The position numbers were made by a program, and so were the translations under genes. Positions 44,414 to 52,534 of a DNA stretch of 64,000 nucleotides are shown here, one piece after another. How positions within the stretch are numbered: position 1 is the first letter of the stretch; each line of letters opens with the position of its first letter. Source of the stretch: Jiangella ureilytica (GTDB lineage Bacteria > Actinomycetota > Actinomycetes > Jiangellales > Jiangellaceae); assembly GCF_004348545.1 (NCBI RefSeq), contig NZ_SMKL01000004.1, positions 1-64,000 of the forward strand. The letters are read 5' to 3'. The notes under the pieces were generated by a model that was not told the DNA's origin, did no database searches, and saw only the letters and a list, made by a program, of their open reading frames with translations.

Positions 44414-45500
44414 TCCGCCTGCCGAGGACGAGTTTGAGGTTTCGATTTTCGGTCCAGGAAAGGGCGAGTCGATCGTCGTCCACCTAGGGCAGAACGAGTG
44501 GATTATCGTAGACTCTTGCATCGATCAAGTCGATGGTTCGAATCCGGCGCTGCGCTATTTGGAGCAGTTGGGCGTTGACTCGTCGTCCGTTCTTCTTGTT
44601 GTGGCGACTCATGCTCATGACGATCATTTTGCTGGCATCGCAGAGGTGTTCCGAGTTTGCGAACGGTCCAGTTTTGTCTGTTCACCGGCAGTGGTGTCGG
44701 AGGAATTCTATGCGCTCACCGAGATAGATGAAGAACTAGAAAGGCTGATGCGTGCAAGCGCTCTAAGCGAGTATCGGAAGGTGATCCAGCATGTCGAGGA
44801 CCGAGGTCGTTCGGCCATTGGCTTGAAGTCGATGGTCCGGGCGTCCAATGGGAAGACTCTCGTGAAGCGGCGACAGTCGGACCTACCAATGACCGTCACC
44901 GCTTTGTCGCCCTCGGATGAAGCAGTCACTAGAGCGCTGAAGAGTCTCGCGCGTGGCGCGGCCTCGATCGGCGAGCGTCTACGACTGCCGGCGCACGATC
45001 CGAATGAGCTAGCGATTGCACTATGGGTGGAGGTCGGAGAATGTGCAGCACTCTTAGGTGCAGACCTTCTGAAAGGACCGGCCGGCTGTGGTTGGGGTGC
45101 AGTACTCGCGGAGTTTACGCCGGACTTTCCGGCATCGTTGCATAAGGTGCCGCATCATGGCTCCCCCAATGCGCATCATGATGAGGTTTGGGCGACGTTG
45201 CTAGAAGGTGCGCCGGTGGCGTTACTGGCACCTTATCGCGGGGGCCGAACGTATCGTCCGGCCCAGGCTGACCGGGAACGAATTTGTGGTTTGACAGATA
45301 AGGCCTTTGTCACCGCTTCGCCCGATCTTCCTAAACCGCGACGTGCCGTTAAGACAACAGCCGCGGCGCTGGGTCCATTGGCAATGCGCGTCCATGAGCC
45401 GTGGGGCCGCTCGGGGCAGATTAGGGCGAGGCGTAGCCCGGACGACAGGGCGTGGCGCATTGACTTATCCGAGACCGCTCGCCCTCTGTGCTCCCCGTAG
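44403..45500 (+). CDS. ComEC-like metallo-beta-lactamase fold hydrolase
   Basis: A 365-residue soluble hydrolase. The metal-binding motif is HxHxDH at His70, His72, Asp74 and His75 (THAHDDHFAG). LLGADLL (Asp221) and VPHHGSPNAHHDE (His251, His252) match the extracellular nuclease-like domain of ComEC, here without any membrane helices. It is probably a phosphodiesterase or nuclease. It is the last gene of a translationally coupled three-gene operon, with lower GC than its surroundings. Together with the two unknown partners it makes a candidate defence module. Confidence 0.75.
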   Translation: MLTDPPAEDEFEVSIFGPGKGESIVVHLGQNEWIIVDSCIDQVDGSNPALRYLEQLGVDSSSVLLVVATHAHDDHFAGIAEVFRVCERSSFVCSPAVVSEEFYALTEIDEELERLMRASALSEYRKVIQHVEDRGRSAIGLKSMVRASNGKTLVKRRQSDLPMTVTALSPSDEAVTRALKSLARGAASIGERLRLPAHDPNELAIALWVEVGECAALLGADLLKGPAGCGWGAVLAEFTPDFPASLHKVPHHGSPNAHHDEVWATLLEGAPVALLAPYRGGRTYRPAQADRERICGLTDKAFVTASPDLPKPRRAVKTTAAALGPLAMRVHEPWGRSGQIRARRSPDDRAWRIDLSETARPLCSP

Positions 45501-45617
45501 TGCAAGGAGTCGATGGTCTTGCTGTGCCGCCCGGCCCTCGCTGGAGGCTTGACCTCCTGCACTGCTACCTTTGGTGCGGCCTCGTACTTCTTGTGTGCCT
45601 TGGTGAGGGGAGTTGCT

Positions 45618-45938
45618 ATGTTCGCTCTGGTGGTGCGGTTCGATCTGCATGACGAAGATGCGGCCTTGGCGTTTGATGCGCTGGTGGCCCGAACGGCTCC
45701 GGGGATCAGGGATCTTGAACCGGGGACCCTGGTCTACGCGACGCATGGCGTCGAGGGTGACCCGCTGGCCCGGGTGTTCTACGAGGTCTACGCGGACCGT
45801 GCTGCATTCGAGGCGCATGAGCAGCAGCCGCACGTCAAGGCGTTCCTGACTGAGCGTGGGCAGTACTTGGCATCGACGCGGGTGGAGTTCCTGACCGATG
45901 GCCCGGCCAAGGGGCTGCCAGACGGGGCGAGAGGGTGA
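45618..45938 (+). CDS. Antibiotic biosynthesis monooxygenase (ABM) domain protein
   Basis: A 106-residue single-domain protein. ALVVRFDLHDEDAALAFDALVARTAPGIRDLEPGTLVYATHGVEGDPLARVFYEVYADRAAFEAHEQQPHVKAFL is the ferredoxin-like ABM/quinol-monooxygenase pattern, with the HxxxPH motif at about residues 70-75. It may oxidise a quinol or quench a reactive compound. GAGGGGAG precedes the ATG. It overlaps the next regulator gene (GTGA-type junction), a pairing that implies joint expression. Confidence 0.8.
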   Translation: MFALVVRFDLHDEDAALAFDALVARTAPGIRDLEPGTLVYATHGVEGDPLARVFYEVYADRAAFEAHEQQPHVKAFLTERGQYLASTRVEFLTDGPAKGLPDGARG

Positions 45939-47140
45939 CGGACGACGTTCAGGCGTTAGGCCGCAGGGTCGCTCAGGCTAGGAAGCGTCGCGGCTTGTCG
46001 CAGCGGGAGTTGGCTCGCCTACTTGACCGTTCCGAGACGTGGCTCTCGCAGGTGGAACGTGGCGTGCGGAAGATCGACCGCATGTCCGTGCTGGAACGCG
46101 TGGCTGAGGTGCTGGAAGTGCCGCTCACTGAGTTGGCACCGGACAGGCCGGTCGTCGCCGCGGCGCATGAACGGCCGGCGGCTGCGGTCAATCTGACCTT
46201 GGCGTTGAGTTCGAGCAACGCGCTTGCGGCGGTCCTCGCTGATCGTTCCTCGGCGAATTTGCGGGAGCTGACGGGGTCGGTTGACCAGGCTTGGTCGCTG
46301 GTTCATGCGGCGGAGTACGAGCGGGTCAGTGACCTCATGATGCGGCTGCTGCCTGCGCTGGAGTTCGCGGCTCGCGCCTCGGACGGTGAGCCTCGGAGCG
46401 CGGTCTATGCGGCGCTGGCCCGGACGTATCACGCCTGTGCTGCCGTTCTGTCGAAGCTCGGCGAGCCGTCGGGCGCTTGGGTGTCCGCGGACCGAGCGAT
46501 CGCGGCCGCGGAACGCTCTGGTGATGCGCTGTTGATGGCCGAAGGGGCGTTCCGGCTCTCTCTTGTGTTCCAGAGCGCCCGCCTCTATGGCCAGGTCATC
46601 CGGACCGCTTCGACCGCAGTTGATGCTCTCGCCGGCCGGGTAGCCGCCGAGGATCCCGCGGCCATCTCGTTGTCGGGCTCGATGCTGATGCAGATGGCCA
46701 TCACGGAGGCTCGTCGCAACAACGCCGACCAGGCCTACGCCTACCTGGTCGACGCGGAACGACTCGCACAGGCCCTCGGTACGGATCGCAACGACTACGG
46801 CACCGAGTTCGGGCCGACGAACGTCACGCTCCATCAGGTCACCGTCGCAGTCGAACTCGGTGACGCCGGCCGCGCCTTGCGGATCGCGGCAGATTTCGAT
46901 CCCGGGGGCCTCTCGCCGGAGCGGCGCTCGCGCTACCAGGTCGAGCTAGCTCGCGCGCACGCTCAACGCCGCGACGCCCCCGCCGCCGTGGCAGCGATCC
47001 GGCAGGCCTACGAGATCGCGCCTGAACTGGTCGTGGGCCACCCGACCGTCCATGCGCTACTGACCGACCTGCTGCGGACCGAAGGCGGACAGGCAACTGA
47101 CGTTCGAGACCTGGCGAGGCAGGTCGGCATGACACTCTGA
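45935..47140 (+). CDS. XRE-type regulator with TPR-like C-terminus
   Basis: A 401-residue regulator. The N-terminal helix-turn-helix (VAQARKRRGLSQRELARLLDRSETWLSQVERGVRKIDRMSVLERVAEVL, residues 9-58) is followed by about 320 residues of helical repeats (AALARTYHACAAVLSKLGEPSGAWVSADRAIAAAERSGDALL) that could bind a peptide or ligand. It is placed just before the Pra-like operon promoter, which carries a palindrome. It may therefore be the element's excision/transfer repressor, an inference. Confidence 0.75.
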   Translation: MTDDVQALGRRVAQARKRRGLSQRELARLLDRSETWLSQVERGVRKIDRMSVLERVAEVLEVPLTELAPDRPVVAAAHERPAAAVNLTLALSSSNALAAVLADRSSANLRELTGSVDQAWSLVHAAEYERVSDLMMRLLPALEFAARASDGEPRSAVYAALARTYHACAAVLSKLGEPSGAWVSADRAIAAAERSGDALLMAEGAFRLSLVFQSARLYGQVIRTASTAVDALAGRVAAEDPAAISLSGSMLMQMAITEARRNNADQAYAYLVDAERLAQALGTDRNDYGTEFGPTNVTLHQVTVAVELGDAGRALRIAADFDPGGLSPERRSRYQVELARAHAQRRDAPAAVAAIRQAYEIAPELVVGHPTVHALLTDLLRTEGGQATDVRDLARQVGMTL

Positions 47141-47162
47141 GCACCTTTCCACACTCTAAGTA

Positions 47163-47191
47163 TTGACCCGCACTATTAGTACGGGTAGCCT
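47163..47191 (+). promoter_or_regulatory. Promoter and operator of the replication/transfer operon
   Basis: TTGACC (47163-47168) and TAGCCT (47186-47191) are separated by 17 bases. The spacer is filled by CCCGCACTA-T-TAGTACGGG (47167-47185), a palindrome with one mismatch. A repressor there would block the promoter. Confidence 0.7.
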
Positions 47192-47247
47192 TCTGGTCAT
47201 GAGGCACGCCGGGGAACGTCCTCGGCGCCGCGTGAAGGAGGCCAGTC

Positions 47248-47718
47248 ATGGCGTTGATCAAGGGTCACCGGTTCCCGGTGGAGTTCGGTGAGGCGTTCCC
47301 GCGGGGTCTGGTGATGGTGGGTGAGATCGAGCCGGATCTGGAGTACCAGTCGCAGGAGGACCGGGCGCGCGGCAAGGAGCAGCGGCAGCGGGTGGACGAC
47401 ATCACGAAGCTGCGGCAGTGGAAGGCCACCGTGACGGACCCGGATGAGGCGAAGGCGAAGCGCGCGTCGTTCGAGGTCATCTTCCTCGCGGAGGTGCAGC
47501 CCGCGCCGCTGCCGGATGAGGTGCTGCCGGGGATGCGCCCGATCGAGCTGGTGGGTGTGACGGCGTCGCCGAAGGTGATGGGTCAGGGCGAGTTCAAGTA
47601 CCTCGGCTACGAGTACCGCGCCACCGGCGTCAAGGCCCCGAACGCTGCCCCGCGCCCGCCCGCCGCTGGTGCTCGCGGCCAGGGCGAGGCCAAGCACGGT
47701 GAGCAGAAGGCCGGCTGA
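47248..47718 (+). CDS. pra: Pra-like activator of replication, integration and excision
   Basis: A 156-residue protein opening MALIKGHRFPVEFGEAFPRG, the pattern of the Pra family of pSAM2-type elements, with a conserved beta-rich middle (SFEVIFLAEVQPAPLPDEVLPGMRPIELVGVTASPKV) and a Gly/Ala-rich tail. In pSAM2, Pra switches on the element's int, xis and rep genes. AAGGAGG lies before the ATG. It heads the long plus-strand operon that ends with the integrase. Confidence 0.8.
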   Translation: MALIKGHRFPVEFGEAFPRGLVMVGEIEPDLEYQSQEDRARGKEQRQRVDDITKLRQWKATVTDPDEAKAKRASFEVIFLAEVQPAPLPDEVLPGMRPIELVGVTASPKVMGQGEFKYLGYEYRATGVKAPNAAPRPPAAGARGQGEAKHGEQKAG

Positions 47719-47720
47719 CG

Positions 47721-48023
47721 ATGCCGACCGAGCGTGAGGCCTACTTGAGCGTGAGTGTGCCGGTGGCGCTGGCGGCGTCCTGGTCATCCGCCCACGAGGT
47801 CGTGATCATCACCGGTGCCCACGGCGCCTATCCGTCGTTGCAGATGCACCTCACCGTCGAGCAGGCCGCGGAGCTGGCGGCGTCGCTGATCCGCTCCGTC
47901 CTCGCGAGCGACTCGGACGGGCTGTCTCGGCGGCTGGTGGATGCGGCGGGGGAGGCGCTGGCGCACCACTGGCGCGACGCCATCCCCACCGCCGAACCGG
48001 CGTCGGTCGGGGTGGCGACATGA
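47721..48023 (+). CDS. Small element protein of unknown function
   Basis: A 100-residue protein with AHEVVIITGAHGAYPSLQMHLTVEQAAELAASLIRSVL; the pattern of a short beta sheet followed by helices suggests a compact domain. It lies two bases after pra and overlaps the next gene by four bases. Such small proteins are common in AICE operons, but no function is assigned. Confidence 0.6.
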   Translation: MPTEREAYLSVSVPVALAASWSSAHEVVIITGAHGAYPSLQMHLTVEQAAELAASLIRSVLASDSDGLSRRLVDAAGEALAHHWRDAIPTAEPASVGVAT

Positions 48024-48346
48024 CGACGACGGTCGAGCATGAGCCATGGTGCGAGGACCAGGCGGCCGGTCATGACGGTGCGTGCCGGTTCTACGGCGAC
48101 AGCCTGTCCGCCCGCGGGGTCGTCGTCACATCGACGGCGGAGGCAGTCGACGGTGGCGCTGTGGTGGTGCTGACGACGACCGGGCGGGACGGGCGACCGG
48201 TGCGGCTCGAAGTGGCCCCGGCGGTGGCGTCGTCGTTCGGCCGGTCGCTGACCCGGCTCGGCGCAGCGTTCGAGGACCGTGCCCCGCGTCGCTCACCACT
48301 CACAACGACGACGACTGCCCGCGGTGGTGTTGTCGTCTCGCGATGA
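48020..48346 (+). CDS. Small element protein of unknown function
   Basis: A 108-residue protein. The N-terminus WCEDQAAGHDGACRF carries two cysteines and a histidine that could form part of a metal site. The remainder is a beta-rich stretch (GVVVTSTAEAVDGGAVVVLTTTG) and a Thr/Arg-rich tail. The ATG overlaps the previous stop (ATGA). It is followed by a perfect 14-bp hairpin. Confidence 0.55.
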   Translation: MTTTVEHEPWCEDQAAGHDGACRFYGDSLSARGVVVTSTAEAVDGGAVVVLTTTGRDGRPVRLEVAPAVASSFGRSLTRLGAAFEDRAPRRSPLTTTTTARGGVVVSR

Positions 48347-48350
48347 GACC

Positions 48351-48399
48351 CCACCGGGGACGGGTGCAAGGCCTAGGAAACCGTCCCCGTCCCCGGTGG
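48351..48399 (+). terminator. Perfect 14-bp hairpin inside the transfer operon
   Basis: CCACCGGGGACGGG (48351-48364) pairs perfectly with CCCGTCCCCGGTGG (48386-48399) over a 21-base loop. No T-run follows and genes continue downstream. It may be a partial terminator, attenuator or RNA-processing site. Confidence 0.6.
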
Positions 48400-48433
48400 C
48401 CCCAACCACACCCCCACGAGGGAGGGGATTGGT

Positions 48434-48598
48434 GTGCCCAAGCCTACGTTCTGGCGACTCCCCGTCGCCCTACTGACCGTCCTGGCGGTCCTGGTCCTGA
48501 CCGCCGCGCAGCTCGCCACCGCGGTCACCGACGTCGACGCGGAGCGGTCCGACGCTGCCGACGCCGCGCAGTTCGTTCGGTGTGGTGGTCGGTCGTGA
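48434..48598 (+). CDS. Tiny single-helix membrane peptide
   Basis: A 54-residue frame starting with GTG after AGGGAGGGG. Residues 8-28 (RLPVALLTVLAVLVLTAAQLA) form one clear membrane helix, followed by an acidic stretch. Its stop overlaps the next start (GTGA), supporting translation. It could be an Spd-like spread or transfer accessory peptide. No homologue is recognised. Confidence 0.5.
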   Translation: MPKPTFWRLPVALLTVLAVLVLTAAQLATAVTDVDAERSDAADAAQFVRCGGRS

Positions 48599-48777
48599 AC
48601 GGCGACCCGGTCCTGTTCGGGCTGCTGCCCTTCGATTCCACGGCCCGGGCGTATGCGTTCCATTGCCCGGTCTGCGACAAGGTCCGCTCCACCACACCCG
48701 ACCAGCCGTGCCGGGACTGCGCACCCGTGGTCAAGCCCACCCGTCGGCGGACGACGAAGGGTCGTGGATCCCGGTGA
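48595..48777 (+). CDS. Tiny zinc-ribbon protein 1
   Basis: A 60-residue protein with two CxxC knuckles, FHCPVCDKV and PCRDCAP, and a basic tail (KPTRRRTTKGRGSR), a likely nucleic-acid-binding zinc ribbon. The GTG overlaps the previous stop and its own stop overlaps the next GTG, so it is part of a chain of coupled mini-genes. Confidence 0.6.
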   Translation: MNGDPVLFGLLPFDSTARAYAFHCPVCDKVRSTTPDQPCRDCAPVVKPTRRRTTKGRGSR

Positions 48778-48947
48778 ACCGGCCGCGCGTCCTGTCCTGC
48801 GACGGCTGCGGAGCGACGACCACCGATGCCGACAACGCGGGGGCCTGGTTCGTCTTCACCGTCGCCGACGTGCCGGGGAACGCCCGCTGCCCGGACTGCT
48901 TGCCCGAGCAGGCCCGTGCTGGCGGTGATCTGTCGTGTCTGCGCTGA
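48774..48947 (+). CDS. Tiny zinc-ribbon protein 2
   Basis: A 57-residue protein with CDGCGATTTDADNAGAWF and RCPDCLPEQ, a two-knuckle zinc ribbon. The GTG start overlaps the previous stop (GTGA). Its last 13 bases overlap the next mini-gene in another frame. Confidence 0.6.
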   Translation: MNRPRVLSCDGCGATTTDADNAGAWFVFTVADVPGNARCPDCLPEQARAGGDLSCLR

Positions 48948-49093
48948 CCGCCTGCTCGTCCTGCGGCCGCGCCGTGGATGCCGTGGAGGTGTGGTTCCAC
49001 CCCGGCACCGGCGAGGCCACCTGCACCGACTGTCACGAAGCCGTCCGGTCCCGGCATGCCCGGTTGACCGCGCTGAGAGGTGAGTTCCGATGA
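48935..49093 (+). CDS. Tiny zinc-ribbon protein 3
   Basis: A 52-residue protein, MSALTACSSCGRAVDAVEVW with a later CTDCHEAVRSRH knuckle. The GTG lies inside the end of the preceding gene and its stop overlaps the next ATG (ATGA). The conserved pattern of two CxxC pairs and tight overlaps supports real expression. Confidence 0.55.
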   Translation: MSALTACSSCGRAVDAVEVWFHPGTGEATCTDCHEAVRSRHARLTALRGEFR

Positions 49094-49287
49094 GAAGCCG
49101 TCCACGACTGCACACGAGGCACTGCAACCGCTGCGCCACGAGCCTGAACGGTGCGGGGATGCCGCTGCACGGTGCCGGGACGTTGTGCCCGTCCTGCTGG
49201 GTGACCACCCGCACGGAGCGGTTCGAGGGCCGTGCCCGTGCTGCCGTCGCGGCCACGCTGGCCGACGAGCAGATCGGCGGGTGGTGA
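49090..49287 (+). CDS. Tiny zinc-ribbon protein 4
   Basis: A 65-residue protein with HCNRCATSL and LCPSCWVTT knuckles and an Arg-rich N-terminus. The ATG overlaps the previous stop and its stop overlaps the FtsK-like start. It is the last of four consecutive zinc-ribbon mini-genes before the transfer gene. Confidence 0.6.
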   Translation: MRSRPRLHTRHCNRCATSLNGAGMPLHGAGTLCPSCWVTTRTERFEGRARAAVAATLADEQIGGW

Positions 49288-50759
49288 CGATGAGCAACCT
49301 GCTCACGCTCGTAAAGACGCTGCTGACTCTGCCGCGCAAGCGAGTGAACGGGGCGGCGTCGCTGCTGACCGGGTGGTGGCTGATCCGGCTGCTTTGGCGG
49401 CTCCGCGGCCTGGTCGCAATGACGCTGGTGGTCCTGTTCGTCTACTCGACGTGGGGCTGGGTCGGCCTCGTGCTCCTGGCGGTCTTGCCGCCGGTGTTGT
49501 CGTTCGCGTGGCGGGTGCTGCACCCGGTCTCGCACACCTGGCTCGTCAACGGCCTCACGGCTCGGCATCGGCTGCGCCACACCTACGGGTCCCGCTGGGA
49601 CGCCGTCATGGTCGCCTGCAACCTCCACGTACCTGCTCCCGGCGGCGACCACATCACCCCGACTCTTCAGAAGGTGACCTTGGCTCCGGTGGGGGACGTG
49701 CTGCACGTTCGCCTGTTGGATGGGCAGGCGCCGGCCGACTTCGCACGGCAGGCCGACGAGCTGGCGCACGCGTTCGGCGTTCCCGAGGTCCGCGTCACCA
49801 CCACAGGTCCGGGCCGGGTCGAGCTGGTGCTCGTGCTGCTGGACGTGCTCGACGAACCCGTGATCCTCACTGACGTGCCGCCGGTAACGGACCTGCGGCG
49901 CGTGCGGTTCGCCATCGGGGAGGACGGAGAGTGGCGGACCAGGAATTACGCGAACATCGCGGCCGAGGTCGGCGGCGGCGTCCCCGGCTCCGGCAAGACC
50001 GCGGGCGAAACGAGCCTCGCGTGCGGGCTGATCCAGAACCCCGCAGTCCAGTACGTCGTGATCGACGGCAAGGGCGGGGAGGACTGGTCCTGGATCGCAC
50101 CTCGAGCAGCCGCCTACTGCGCCGAAGACGAAGACCTGACCGCGGTCCTCGCCGTCGTCGAACAGGTGCACGGCCTGATGCGGCACCGCCTCAAGACGCA
50201 GAAGGCGAACCGGGGTGAAGCGAACTTCTGGAACCTCCCCCTCGACCCGAACCACCCTGCCGTGTTCCTGGTCGTCGACGAGGTGCAGACGTTCACCGAC
50301 ACCAAGGGCATGGATCCCGAGACGAAGCAGCTCGCCTGGCAGATCACCGCGCGGTTGTCGGCGCTGGTGAAGAAGGGCCGCTCCGCCGGCATCGTGACCC
50401 GGCTTCTGACGCAGAAGCCGACCAACGACGCGTTGCCGACCGCGATCCGCGACAACGCCTCGGTGCGTACCGCGTGGCGGGTCATGTCCAAGGACGCCGC
50501 CGAAGCCATCCTCGGCCCCATCGTTCGCGACACCGAGGTGTCCCCGGTCGACATCCCGGAGGCCATGCGCGGCATCGCCGTCGTCGCGACCGATGCCGGG
50601 CGGCTGGAACGGGTCCGGTTCCCCTTCGTCGACGAGCACACCGCCGAAATCATCGCTGCTCGGGTGGCGGGTCTGCGCCGGGAGCTGACCGAGTTCGGCG
50701 CACCCGCTGTCGAGGACGACCAGGAGGCCGAGGACGACCCGGCGGGGGTGCGGGCGTGA
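49284..50759 (+). CDS. FtsK/SpoIIIE-type DNA translocase (AICE transfer protein)
   Basis: A 491-residue membrane-anchored motor. Two N-terminal membrane helices (about residues 35-70) are followed by the ATPase with Walker A GGGVPGSGKTAGE (near 235) and Walker B VFLVVDEVQTF (near 325). It also has the arginine-rich VKKGRSAGIVTRLLTQKP segment. In AICEs this single protein (TraB-like) pumps double-stranded DNA between hyphae. The GTG overlaps the previous stop; an ATG six bases later is possible. Its stop overlaps the RepSA-like gene. Confidence 0.88.
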   Translation: MTMSNLLTLVKTLLTLPRKRVNGAASLLTGWWLIRLLWRLRGLVAMTLVVLFVYSTWGWVGLVLLAVLPPVLSFAWRVLHPVSHTWLVNGLTARHRLRHTYGSRWDAVMVACNLHVPAPGGDHITPTLQKVTLAPVGDVLHVRLLDGQAPADFARQADELAHAFGVPEVRVTTTGPGRVELVLVLLDVLDEPVILTDVPPVTDLRRVRFAIGEDGEWRTRNYANIAAEVGGGVPGSGKTAGETSLACGLIQNPAVQYVVIDGKGGEDWSWIAPRAAAYCAEDEDLTAVLAVVEQVHGLMRHRLKTQKANRGEANFWNLPLDPNHPAVFLVVDEVQTFTDTKGMDPETKQLAWQITARLSALVKKGRSAGIVTRLLTQKPTNDALPTAIRDNASVRTAWRVMSKDAAEAILGPIVRDTEVSPVDIPEAMRGIAVVATDAGRLERVRFPFVDEHTAEIIAARVAGLRRELTEFGAPAVEDDQEAEDDPAGVRA

Positions 50760-52330
50760 CCGTCACGCCACTCACCGGAGAGGTGCCGGATGACGCCACC
50801 CTGCGCGAGCTCGCCGCCGCGAAGGGCGTGTGCGTGCGGCCCATCCTGCAGCACGTCACCGACACCATGACCGGCGCCTCCAGGACGGTGGTGATCGCGT
50901 GCGGGGCCACCCGCGCCAAGGTCTGCCCGTCCTGCGCCGACACCGCGCGCCGGTTGCGGATCCAGCAGTGCCGCGAGGGCTGGCACCTCACCGAAGACCC
51001 ACCCAAACCCGAACCCGAGACCACGGAGGACGGTGGGGACGACGACGGCGACCAGGCCGACGAGCACGACGAGGACAACGGCCGGCGGGTGCGGTCCACG
51101 CGGCGGCGGCAGGACGCACCCGACCTCCCGCGCCTCGCCGTATCCGACCGCACCACGGGCCGGGTGTTCGAGACATCGGACGGCAAGACCTACCGGCCGT
51201 CGATGTTCGTCACCCTCACCCTGCCGTCCTACGGGCGCGTCACGTCTGAGGGTGTTCCGGTCGACCCGCGCTCGTATGACTACCGGCGGGCCGCGCTGGA
51301 TGCGATGCATTTCCCGAAGCTGGTGGACCGGTTCTGGCAGAACCTGCGCCGCGCCACCGGCTACTCGGTGCAGTACTTCGCCACCGTCGAACCCCAACGC
51401 CGACTCGCCCCGCACCTCCATGCCGCGATCCGTGGCGCGATCCCGCGCAAGCTGCTCAAGCAGGTGGTGGCGGCGACGTATCACCAGGTGTGGTGGCCGC
51501 GACTCGACGAAGTCGTCTACGCCGACTTGGACGAGCTGCCGGTGTGGGACGAGCTGGCTCAGGCCTACGCCGACCCGACCACCGGTGCCGTGCTGCCGAC
51601 GTGGGATGAGGCGCTGGACGCCATCGACGACGACCCCGACGCCCGGCCGGCGCACGTCATCCGGGCCGGGTCGCAGGTCGACATCCAAGGCGTCATCGCC
51701 GGAACCCCGCTCGCGGACCGGGTCATCGGCTACCTGACCAAGTACCTGACCAAGTCGATCACCGACCCGCTCCACGACGACGACACCGACGGTCAGCCAC
51801 CCGTCTCGGCCGCGCGCCGTGCGCACATCGACCGGATCGCCGACGAAGTCCGGTGGCTGCCCTGCTCGCCCACCTGTGCGAACTGGCTGCGCTACGGCAT
51901 CCAACCCAAGAACGCGACAGGCGGGCTCGAACCCGGCCGCTGTGGTTCGAAGGCGCACGACCGGGACCACCTCGGCCTCGGCGGGCGTCGCGTCCTCGTC
52001 TCCCGCCGCTGGACCGGCAAGACCCTCGACCAGCACCGCGCCGACCGCGCCGCCGTCGTCCGCGCCGTCCTCACCGAAGCCGGCATTGAGATGGACGACC
52101 ACGACGAGCTTGCGGCAACCGCCACCACCCCCGACGGCAGGCCGCGGTTCGTCTGGACCGTCACCCACCCCGGCGAGGTCGACGGCCCCACCTACGCCCG
52201 CCTCATCGCCCACGCCATCGCACAGAAACAACGCTGGCGGGCGCAGTACGAGGACGCCAAGACCCGCGCCGGACCCGCGGCGCTGGATCTTTCGGCAACC
52301 GCACAACCTGCCGCTGCCCCGGCGGCGTGA
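50756..52330 (+). CDS. repSA: RepSA-type replication initiator
   Basis: A 524-residue rolling-circle initiator of pSAM2-type elements. It has a cysteine cluster near residue 60 (KVCPSCADTARRL), a very acidic insert (DDGDQADEHDEDN), the HUH-related strand RLAPHLHAAIRG near 222, and the tyrosine-bearing helix VIGYLTKYLTKSI near 325. It would nick the element origin to start replication after excision. It starts with GTG overlapping the transfer gene and ends 18 bases before the excisionase. Confidence 0.85.
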   Translation: MTVTPLTGEVPDDATLRELAAAKGVCVRPILQHVTDTMTGASRTVVIACGATRAKVCPSCADTARRLRIQQCREGWHLTEDPPKPEPETTEDGGDDDGDQADEHDEDNGRRVRSTRRRQDAPDLPRLAVSDRTTGRVFETSDGKTYRPSMFVTLTLPSYGRVTSEGVPVDPRSYDYRRAALDAMHFPKLVDRFWQNLRRATGYSVQYFATVEPQRRLAPHLHAAIRGAIPRKLLKQVVAATYHQVWWPRLDEVVYADLDELPVWDELAQAYADPTTGAVLPTWDEALDAIDDDPDARPAHVIRAGSQVDIQGVIAGTPLADRVIGYLTKYLTKSITDPLHDDDTDGQPPVSAARRAHIDRIADEVRWLPCSPTCANWLRYGIQPKNATGGLEPGRCGSKAHDRDHLGLGGRRVLVSRRWTGKTLDQHRADRAAVVRAVLTEAGIEMDDHDELAATATTPDGRPRFVWTVTHPGEVDGPTYARLIAHAIAQKQRWRAQYEDAKTRAGPAALDLSATAQPAAAPAA

Positions 52331-52348
52331 ACGGAAGGAACAGCCCGC

Positions 52349-52525
52349 ATGACCAGCATGGATCAGCTCTGGACGGTGGACGACGTGTCGCACTTCCTCC
52401 GAGTTCCGGTGAAGACGCTCTACCAGTGGCGATGGCGTGGTGAAGGGCCTCCCGCACGCAAGGTCGGCCGGCATCTGCGGTACGACCCGGCGAAGCTGCG
52501 GATGTGGCTGGACGCCGAGGACTGA
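52349..52525 (+). CDS. xis: Excisionase (helix-turn-helix, Xis-like)
   Basis: A 58-residue MerR/BldC-like DNA-binding protein: LWTVDDVSHFLRVPVKTLYQWRWRGEGPPARKVGRHLRYDP is the excisionase helix-turn-helix-wing. It directs the integrase toward excision. GGAAGGA precedes the ATG. It lies nine bases before the integrase gene, the standard xis-int pairing. Confidence 0.88.
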   Translation: MTSMDQLWTVDDVSHFLRVPVKTLYQWRWRGEGPPARKVGRHLRYDPAKLRMWLDAED

Positions 52526-52534
52526 GGCGGCCTC

